Of a stretch of 64,000 bases of DNA, positions 58,085 to 64,000 are shown piece by piece. The notes under the pieces are model-generated. The model worked only from the letters and a program-made list of their open reading frames with translations. It ran no database searches and was not told the origin of the DNA. The position numbers and the translations under genes were made by a program. Each line of letters opens with the position of its first letter. Positions within the stretch are counted from its first letter, which is position 1. This stretch comes from an uncultured Latescibacterota bacterium (lineage in GTDB: Bacteria > Latescibacterota > UBA2968 > UBA8231): positions 5,305,739 through 5,369,738 of the forward strand of contig OX638377.1 of NCBI GenBank assembly GCA_951813615.1, in the 5' to 3' direction.

Positions 58085-60760
58085 ATGACGGCGAGAAACG
58101 ACGAGTTCGGGGCGCGCACCCGGCTGGAAAGCAGCGGCGGTAGCGGCGTCCTGTACCGCATTCAAAAATTAGAAGAAGATGGCGTAGCCGAAGTGAGCCG
58201 GTTGCCCTATTCGATCAAAATTCTGCTAGAGGCCGCGCTCAGGCAGTGCGACGGGTTTGAGATTACCCGCGAGGACGTCGAGCGCATTGCGCGCTGGAGT
58301 CCCGAGACCGCAGGCAAGGAAGAGATTCCCTTCAAGCCAGCGCGAGTGGTGATGCAGGATTTTACCGGCGTGCCCGCGGTGGTTGATTTGGCCGTGATGC
58401 GCGACGCCGTGGCCGATTTGGGCGGCGACCCCGAGAAGGTCAATCCCTTGATTCCGGTTGACTTGGTCATTGATCACTCGGTGCAGGTCGATTACTACGG
58501 CATCCGCGAGGCACTGGCCATGAACGCCGCGCGCGAATTCGAGCGCAACCGCGAGCGCTACGAGTTTTTGCGCTGGGGGCAGGAGTCGTTCGACAATTTT
58601 CGCGTGGTGCCGCCGGCTACTGGCATCGTGCATCAGGTCAACCTAGAATATCTGGCGCAGGTGGTGCAGGAGCAGGATGGCGAGTTCTATCCCGACAGCC
58701 TAGTGGGCACGGACAGCCACACGACGATGATCAACGGCCTCGGCGTCCTTGGCTGGGGCGTGGGCGGCATTGAGGCCGAGGCCGTGATGCTGGGGCAGCC
58801 GATCTACATGCTTTTGCCCGAAGTGGTCGGCGTCAAACTGACGGGTGCCTTGCCCACTGGGACGACGGCGACGGACTTGGTGTTGACGGTGGTGCAGATG
58901 CTCCGTGCGCACGGTGTGGTGGGCAAATTCGTCGAATTTTACGGGCCGGGCCTGAGCGAGCTGAGCTTGGCCGATCGGGCAACCCTTGCCAACATGGCAC
59001 CGGAATACGGGGCGACGATGGGCATTTTTCCGGTTGACGAAGAGACGCTGGCGTATTTGGCACTCACCGGGCGCAAGAAGGCGGTGGTCGAGCGGGTCCG
59101 CGCGTACATGGAAGCGCAGGGCATGTTTTACCATGCCGAAACCCCCGATCCCATCTTCAGCGAGCACTTGGCGCTGGATATGGGCACGGTCGAGCCGAGC
59201 TTGGCCGGACCGACGCGGCCGCAGGATCGGGTCGCGCTCAAGGACGTGCCGAGTGCTTTCGCCGACTCGCTAACGGACCGCTTTGAGGTGGAGGACAGCG
59301 GCAAAAAGGTCGCCGTCGAATTGGGCGAGCAGGGCGCGGTCGAACTGGACCACGGCGCAGTACTCATCGCCGCCATTACCTCTTGTACGAATACTAGCAA
59401 CCCGAGCGCGATGGTGGGGGCGGGACTGTTGGCGCGGAATGCGGCGGAGCGGGGACTCTCAGTTCCGGCCTACGTCAAGACCAGCTTGGCACCGGGCAGC
59501 CGGGTGGTCTCGCGCTACCTCGACGCGGCTGGCCTCACCGAGAGTCTAGAGGCCCTCGGCTTCCACACAGTTGGGTACGGTTGCACGACCTGTATCGGCA
59601 ACTCGGGTCCTTTGCCCGAAGAAATCTCCACGGCCGTGGCCGACAACGATTTGGTGGTGTGTAGCGTGCTCAGCGGCAACCGCAATTTCGAGGGCCGGGT
59701 CCACGCGGTGACGCGGGCCAATTTCCTCGCCTCGCCACCGTTAGTCGTGGCCTACGCGCTCGCGGGCCGGGCGACGATTGACTTCGAGCGCGAGCCGCTG
59801 GGCCGCGACCAAGCGGGCCGCGAGGTGTTCCTGCGCGACATCTGGCCCTCGCAGGACCAGATCCGCGATGCAATTGTCCGCTCGCTGACGCCGAAGATGT
59901 TCGAGGAAGAATACGGCAATGCGTTCCGTCAGAACGAGACTTGGAACGCCATTCCCGTGCCCGAGGGCACGCGCTACGCTTGGGCCGAGGAGAGCACGTA
60001 CATTCGCAAGCCGAATTTCTTCGACGGTCTCACCAAGGAGGTCCAGCCGATCCAACCGATTCAGGGCGCGCGCGTCTTGGCCAAGCTCGGCGACAGCGTG
60101 ACTACCGACCACATCTCGCCGGCTGGTTCAATCGCCGCAGGCAGCCCGGGGGGCGAATATCTCGCCGACCGCGGCGTCGAGCGCAAGGATTGGAACAGTT
60201 ATGGCTCTAGGCGCGGCAACCACGAGGTGATGATGCGGGGCACGTTTGCCAATATCCGCATCCGCAATGAGTTGGTGCCCGGCGTTGAGGGGGGCTATAC
60301 GCGCCACCTGCCTTCAGGCGAGCAGATGACCATGTACGACGCGGCGATGCGCTACATCGAAGAAGGCGTGCCTTCGATCATTATTGCGGGCAAGGAATAC
60401 GGATCGGGTTCAAGCCGCGACTGGGCTGCCAAAGGTCCCTTCCTGCAGGGCGTCAAGGCCGCAATCGTCGAGAGCTACGAGCGCATCCACCGCTCGAACC
60501 TGATTGGGATGGGCATTCTGCCGCTGCAATTTTCTCCCGGCGAGGACCGCCACGCGCTGGGGCTGACTGGCGAGGAGACATACGATATCGAGGGGCTCGA
60601 CGACGACCTGCAGCCGGGACAGGTGTTGGAGGTGGTGGCCAAGAGCGCCGAGGGCGAGAAGCGCTTTGCGGTGCTATGCCGGATAGATACCCCTGTGGAG
60701 ATTAACTACTACCGCAATGGGGGGATCCTACACGCAGTACTCAGGCGGATGGCCGAGTAG
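58085..60760 (+). CDS. acnA: aconitate hydratase A
   Basis: 891 residues, full length. The [4Fe-4S] ligands are C434 (TSCTNTSNP), C500 and C503 (GCTTCIGNSGP). The active-site loop GTDSHTTMINGLGVLGWGVGGIEAE is intact (read GTDSHTT and GVGGIEAE), as are SVTTDHISPAGSI and KEYGSGSSRDWAAKG in the swivel domain. It interconverts citrate and isocitrate in the TCA cycle. Upstream is a 100-base divergent gap with the decarboxylase gene; 18 bases downstream an enolase-superfamily gene follows. Confidence 0.98.
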   Translation: MTARNDEFGARTRLESSGGSGVLYRIQKLEEDGVAEVSRLPYSIKILLEAALRQCDGFEITREDVERIARWSPETAGKEEIPFKPARVVMQDFTGVPAVVDLAVMRDAVADLGGDPEKVNPLIPVDLVIDHSVQVDYYGIREALAMNAAREFERNRERYEFLRWGQESFDNFRVVPPATGIVHQVNLEYLAQVVQEQDGEFYPDSLVGTDSHTTMINGLGVLGWGVGGIEAEAVMLGQPIYMLLPEVVGVKLTGALPTGTTATDLVLTVVQMLRAHGVVGKFVEFYGPGLSELSLADRATLANMAPEYGATMGIFPVDEETLAYLALTGRKKAVVERVRAYMEAQGMFYHAETPDPIFSEHLALDMGTVEPSLAGPTRPQDRVALKDVPSAFADSLTDRFEVEDSGKKVAVELGEQGAVELDHGAVLIAAITSCTNTSNPSAMVGAGLLARNAAERGLSVPAYVKTSLAPGSRVVSRYLDAAGLTESLEALGFHTVGYGCTTCIGNSGPLPEEISTAVADNDLVVCSVLSGNRNFEGRVHAVTRANFLASPPLVVAYALAGRATIDFEREPLGRDQAGREVFLRDIWPSQDQIRDAIVRSLTPKMFEEEYGNAFRQNETWNAIPVPEGTRYAWAEESTYIRKPNFFDGLTKEVQPIQPIQGARVLAKLGDSVTTDHISPAGSIAAGSPGGEYLADRGVERKDWNSYGSRRGNHEVMMRGTFANIRIRNELVPGVEGGYTRHLPSGEQMTMYDAAMRYIEEGVPSIIIAGKEYGSGSSRDWAAKGPFLQGVKAAIVESYERIHRSNLIGMGILPLQFSPGEDRHALGLTGEETYDIEGLDDDLQPGQVLEVVAKSAEGEKRFAVLCRIDTPVEINYYRNGGILHAVLRRMAE

Positions 60761-60778
60761 GGCCTGAGAGAGGATGCG

Positions 60779-62020
60779 ATGAGTTCTTGTGTTGTTAAAG
60801 ACGTCGTGCGCACCGTGCTACACGTGCCGTTCCACGAGCGCTGCGCCGACACCATGGAAGTCTATGGGCCGGGTTGGTCCATCGTCGAGTTGGTCGAAGT
60901 GGAGACCGAGGGCGGCGTTGTCGGCATTGGCGAGACGATTCAGGGATATACGTGGGGCCACTCGCGCGAGGCGGAGTTTGCCCGCGTGCGTGGCCAGAAT
61001 GTTTTCGAGTTGCTGTGGGACGACTCGCTGGGGGCTGGCTTGCAGATGGCGCTGTTCGACGCGGCGGGCAAGCACTTAGGCGTACCCTGTCACCGGCTGA
61101 TGGGGCCGCAGCACCGCGACGCCTGCCCGGTTTCTTGGTGGGCGCAAAGTATGCCGCCGGCAGCGTGGGCGGCCGAGGCGCGCGCGGCCGAGGCGCATGG
61201 CTTCACCACTATGAAGGTCAAGGCGCGGCCTTGGTACGATATTGCGGCGCAGTTACAGGCCGTGAATGAGGCCACTTCTCAGCACTTCAAGCTGGACGCC
61301 GACTTCAACACCATGTTGTTGGGGGTTGACCAAGCCGCCCCGCTCATTGGGCGCTTAGAGCGAGACAACGCCTGCCTCGCCATCGTCGAGTCGCCGATTC
61401 CGCAGGACGATGTGGAGGGCAACAAGCTCCTGCGGCGCAAGATTCAAAGTCCAATCGCCATGCACATAGGTCAGCCACCGCCCATGACGGCGATCCGCGA
61501 GGGCGTGTGCGACGGGTTTGTCATCGGCGGCGGGGTGAGTCGCGTCTTGAGCGACGGCAATTTGGCGGCGCGGGCGCAAATGCCGTTCTGGTTGCAGATG
61601 GTGGGTACTGGCCTGACGGCGACCTTTGCGGCTCACTTGGGGGCGGTGCTAAACCAAGCGCGCTGGCCGGCGATTCCCTGCGTCAACATCTATTCGCACG
61701 TTTTGGTGCAGGAGTTTGCCGTGGAGGGCGGACATCTGCGGGTGCCGGAGGCTCCGGGTTTGGGGGTCGAGTTGGATCGGGATGCTGTGGAGCGCTTGCG
61801 CGTCGAGCCGGACTTTGCGAAAGCGCCAGTGCGCCAAATACACGCCGTGCGCTGGCCCGATGGCCGGGAGTTGTGGGCACCGGGCGGAGGGTATCGCAGC
61901 GATTTTACCGCTGGCAAAATCACCGGTTTTTATCCGGGGATGGACCTCCAAGTGTGGCTCGACGACGGCAGTGAAGAATTTGATCGAGAGTACCGGGAGC
62001 GGTTTCCGGAGCGAGCTTAG
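60779..62020 (+). CDS. enolase-superfamily protein with altered third metal ligand
   Basis: 413 residues with GAGAGAGG upstream. The fold and first half of the site are present: K146 and K148 (TTMKVKARP), D173 or D175 (KLDADFN) and E204 (IVESPIP). At the position 25 residues after E204, where the third acidic metal ligand should be, there is H229 (IAMHIGQPPP), and the following strand reads GFVIGGGVSRV. The metal site is therefore atypical. It may use a changed metal site or be a non-canonical dehydratase. Its place right after aconitase suggests one transcript. No substrate can be named. Confidence 0.83.
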   Translation: MSSCVVKDVVRTVLHVPFHERCADTMEVYGPGWSIVELVEVETEGGVVGIGETIQGYTWGHSREAEFARVRGQNVFELLWDDSLGAGLQMALFDAAGKHLGVPCHRLMGPQHRDACPVSWWAQSMPPAAWAAEARAAEAHGFTTMKVKARPWYDIAAQLQAVNEATSQHFKLDADFNTMLLGVDQAAPLIGRLERDNACLAIVESPIPQDDVEGNKLLRRKIQSPIAMHIGQPPPMTAIREGVCDGFVIGGGVSRVLSDGNLAARAQMPFWLQMVGTGLTATFAAHLGAVLNQARWPAIPCVNIYSHVLVQEFAVEGGHLRVPEAPGLGVELDRDAVERLRVEPDFAKAPVRQIHAVRWPDGRELWAPGGGYRSDFTAGKITGFYPGMDLQVWLDDGSEEFDREYRERFPERA

Positions 62021-62065
62021 GGCGTCACTTGAGCACGGCGACGGCTAAGGGCGAGAAAGATAATA

Positions 62066-62401
62066 GGGTAGTGGTTGCGTTTGAAATATAAGGCTTGTTT
62101 TTGGGGCACCCACTAACGTTCCTTTCCGTACCACTTGAGACGCCATTGCCGAGTATCATCGATGTTTCCGAAAAAATTTTCCTCTACTTGAAAAATTACA
62201 TATCCATGCGTCTTCACATCATCTGCCAATGACGCAGCTTCTTTTATCGCCTCGCTCAGGGTTTCGGCTTCCACGATAACTTCAAACGATGATTGCTCTT
62301 GAGAAGATATAATTTTAGCCATCTTTGGCTCCTATACTTTGGGAATTTAGGTAGTGGGTGCCCAAGAAGACCGCCTCCGATTTCAAACGCAACCAATACC
62401 C
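62066..62401. mobile_element. 336-bp element bounded by inverted repeats and carrying a small gene
   Basis: The ends are 22-base inverted repeats with one mismatch (62066-62087 against 62380-62401; core TGGTTGCGTTTGAAAT). Just inside lies a second inverted pair, GGGCACCCACTA at 62104-62115 and its inverse at 62352-62363. The only gene inside is the 69-codon frame on the minus strand. There is no transposase and no clear target duplication, so it resembles a non-autonomous (MITE-like) cassette. Confidence 0.6.
62113..62322 (-). CDS. small protein of unknown function inside the inverted-repeat element
   Basis: 69 residues with AGGAG six bases ahead of the ATG. MAKIISSQEQSSFEVIVEAE starts a beta strand; TLSEAIKEAASLADDV is a helix; the end (YVIFQVEENFF, RQWRLKWYGKER) is a strand and basic tail. 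The pattern suggests a compact alpha/beta fold of antitoxin or ATP-grasp-accessory size, but no family is recognised. It fills almost the whole space between the inner inverted repeats. Confidence 0.6.
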   Translation of the reverse strand: MAKIISSQEQSSFEVIVEAETLSEAIKEAASLADDVKTHGYVIFQVEENFFGNIDDTRQWRLKWYGKER

Positions 62402-62453
62402 ATGCTTGGGTGGCTGCTCGTTCCCTCTGGTAGCGTTATGTGCTGTATGCGTC

Positions 62454-62501
62454 GTGCTGTTGCCTTGTAGAAACGATGCCGTTCCTCAGAGGTAACAGCA
62501 C
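62454..62501 (-). terminator. hairpin after the isochorismatase gene
   Basis: GTGCTGTTGCC at 62454-62464 can pair with GGTAACAGCAC at 62491-62501 (one G-T pair), four bases past the isochorismatase stop on the minus strand. No T-run is evident. Confidence 0.4.
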
Positions 62502-62504
62502 CGC

Positions 62505-63044
62505 TCACTTGACCAAGGCGGCAATTTGCTTGAACTCGGCCGTACCCGCCTGCTGCAGCAATTCAAATAGACACATTTCCACCGCGGTGATCTGCGCGCC
62601 AGCGGATGCCATTTTTTGCAGTCCCAACTCCTTGTTCTCGACTGTGCGCGAGGAGACGGCATCGGCGACGACTTCGACTTGGTAGCCCGAGTCCAGCAAA
62701 TCGCGGGCTGTTTGATAGACGCAGATGTGGCTTTCGATCCCGGCCAAGAGAATCTGGCGTCGGCCGCTCTGGCGCAGTTGGGTTTGGAAAGCGCTGAGGC
62801 CGCAGGCGCTAAAACAGGTCTTGGCCAGTGGCTCTTGGTTGGAGAGCAGGTCGGCGACCTCGGGAATGGTGGGGCCAAGCCCTTTGGGGTACTGCTCCAG
62901 CCATAGAATGGGCAACCTTAGGATCTGCGCGCCTTGGACGAGAATCTGGAGTTGGCGGTAGAGTGCCTCGCGCTCGTGCATCAGCGAGGCCAGCTTGCCC
63001 TGAATGTCGATGAGGACGAGCGCGGTGTGGTCGCGGCTGAGCAT
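62505..63044 (-). CDS. isochorismatase-family (cysteine) hydrolase
   Basis: 179 residues; the ATG at 63044 overlaps the stop of the upstream gene (TAATG), so a longer frame is rejected. The triad is D13 (LIDIQGK), K75 (LAKTCFSAC) and C108 (GIESHICVYQTA). The group includes nicotinamidase-like and YcaC-like hydrolases. It is translationally coupled to an enolase-superfamily gene, so it may act on the product of that enzyme. The substrate is unknown. Confidence 0.9.
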   Translation of the reverse strand: MLSRDHTALVLIDIQGKLASLMHEREALYRQLQILVQGAQILRLPILWLEQYPKGLGPTIPEVADLLSNQEPLAKTCFSACGLSAFQTQLRQSGRRQILLAGIESHICVYQTARDLLDSGYQVEVVADAVSSRTVENKELGLQKMASAGAQITAVEMCLFELLQQAGTAEFKQIAALVK

Positions 63045-64000
63045 TAGATGTATCCGGTCGAGCCGTCGGGACGCGTCGGGCTGGAGCGTTCCCAATGGAT
63101 GTATTCGTTGTCGGCGATGGCTTCTTCGTTGACCTCGACGCCTAGCCCCGGCCGGTCTGGTCGCAGCTCCAAGTAGCCGTCTTTGGGCAGATAGGGTTCG
63201 TCCACCCAGTCGTTCCACTCGGATTCGGTCGGCAGGAGGTATTCGAGGATTTTGAAGTTGGGTGCCGAGGCGCAGAAGTGTAGATTGACCGCAGTCGCCA
63301 ACGGCCCCATGGGGTTGTGCGGGGCGATGCTGATGTAGTGGGCTTCGGCAATGGCGTTGATCTTGCGCATTTCGAGCAAGCCGCCGCAGACGCAGATATC
63401 GGGTTGGATGATGTCGGCACCTTGGCTGGCGATTAGGTTGAGAAACTCAAAGCGGGCGTAGAGGCTCTCGCCGGTGGCCAGCGGCACCTGCATTTGCGAT
63501 TTGAGACTGGTCCACGCCGGAATGTGCTCGGGGCGCAGCGGCTCTTCGTAGAAAAAGGGGTCGTACGGCGCGAGGGCGTTGGCTAGCTGCAAGGCGCGAA
63601 TCGGCTCGAAGATCTTGGCGTGCGGATCGAAGGCAAACTCCCAGTCGTCGGGGCAGTTGACGCGCAATTCTTCAAAATACTTGGTCGCCTCGGCACAGAC
63701 TCGGCCCCAGCGGTTGGCGTCGGGGTCGAGTTGATAGGGGCTGGTTTTGAAGGCGGTGAAGCCGTATTCCTCGTTGAGGCGCCGAGCTTGATCGGCGGCC
63801 TCTTTGCCGTCGCGGCCGCCGATCCCGCGGTACACGCGCACCCGGTCGCGGGCGTGGCCGCCCAAAAGCTGATAGACCGGCACGCCCGCGGCTTTGCCGG
63901 AGATGTCCCACAGCGCGTGGTCGATGCCGGAGATGGCCGACAGGCCGATCCCACCCGGGGGAAAGCGGAACTGCTGGTGTAGCTTCATCATGATGAACTC
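63044..64000 (-). CDS. enolase-superfamily sugar-acid dehydratase-like (mandelate racemase group), 5' end beyond window
   Basis: The frame is open to the right edge (319 codons seen). About 100 N-terminal residues, the capping domain, are missing. DHALWDISGKAAGVPVYQLLGG is the hinge; metal ligands are D in FAFDPHAK, E in YEEPLRPEH and E in ATGESLYARF; the general base His is in IAPHNPMGP. These match D-galactonate dehydratase-like members of the mandelate racemase group. It probably dehydrates a sugar acid. The downstream hydrolase gene is coupled to it. Confidence 0.88.
   Translation of the reverse strand, partial: EFIMMKLHQQFRFPPGGIGLSAISGIDHALWDISGKAAGVPVYQLLGGHARDRVRVYRGIGGRDGKEAADQARRLNEEYGFTAFKTSPYQLDPDANRWGRVCAEATKYFEELRVNCPDDWEFAFDPHAKIFEPIRALQLANALAPYDPFFYEEPLRPEHIPAWTSLKSQMQVPLATGESLYARFEFLNLIASQGADIIQPDICVCGGLLEMRKINAIAEAHYISIAPHNPMGPLATAVNLHFCASAPNFKILEYLLPTESEWNDWVDEPYLPKDGYLELRPDRPGLGVEVNEEAIADNEYIHWERSSPTRPDGSTGYI

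Overview
The window reads as bacterial chromosome from an uncultured Gram-negative lineage. It has TonB-dependent import, lipoproteins, and secreted proteins with FlgD/T9SS-like C-terminal domains. It is also rich in phytanoyl-CoA-dioxygenase-like (PhyH) enzymes, enolase-superfamily enzymes, amidohydrolases and amidases. That mix is typical of Latescibacterota- or Poribacteria-like genomes, but the placement is an inference and no rRNA is present to confirm it. Base composition is moderately GC-rich, with clearly AT-richer accessory patches at about 33.7-34.9 kb and 38.4-41.5 kb.

Region by region. 0-7.5 kb: two large exported proteins of unknown function (the first runs off the left edge) and a parvulin-type periplasmic foldase. 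Divergent from the foldase is an exported thioredoxin/TlpA-like protein whose frame is interrupted only by a UGA exactly at the first position of the CxxC motif (UxxC). A good hairpin starts just after the UGA, so I annotate it as a selenoprotein. 7.6-14.3 kb: a membrane spermidine-synthase-like/TPR fusion, a TPR lipoprotein and an FG-GAP/ASPIC-UnbV lipoprotein. 14.3-21.4 kb: a BCCT transporter, a TonB-dependent receptor, two DUF1538 membrane proteins, a PII-like protein and a CBS protein; the last five form a tightly overlapping operon. 21.4-26.7 kb: a PhyH oxygenase and a small catabolic run (NHL propeller, gluconolactonase-like, Gfo/Idh/MocA, amidase).

26.8-41.5 kb is the accessory region. 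It holds an XRE regulator, a VapBC-type pair, and two nearly identical copies of a Phd/PIN toxin-antitoxin module 2.6 kb apart. It also holds a decayed GNAT gene, three PhyH genes, a trypsin-like protease island flanked by 51-bp direct repeats derived from a phyH 3' end, an amidohydrolase/N-acylamino-acid-racemase pair ending in a phyH 5' remnant, an OLD-family nuclease with an in-frame 24-bp tandem repeat, and two small overlapping genes.

41.5-54 kb: a SelA-fold PLP enzyme, a metal-dependent hydrolase, a DUF4838 protein, pdxT and pdxS (pyridoxal phosphate synthase), a polysaccharide flippase, a transglutaminase-like protein, a HigBA-type module, two TIM-barrel sugar isomerase-like genes and another PhyH. 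54.6-64 kb: tRNA-Glu(UUC), an amidase, a UbiD-type decarboxylase, aconitase, an enolase-superfamily protein with an altered metal site, a 336-bp inverted-repeat-bounded element carrying a 69-codon gene, an isochorismatase-like hydrolase, and a sugar-acid dehydratase-like gene running off the right edge.

The PhyH, enolase-superfamily, Gfo/Idh, gluconolactonase, amidase and TIM-barrel isomerase genes fit a generalist degrader of sugars, sugar acids and amides. The standout item is the putative secreted UxxC selenoprotein. Second is the PII/CBS-coupled DUF1538 operon behind a TonB receptor.
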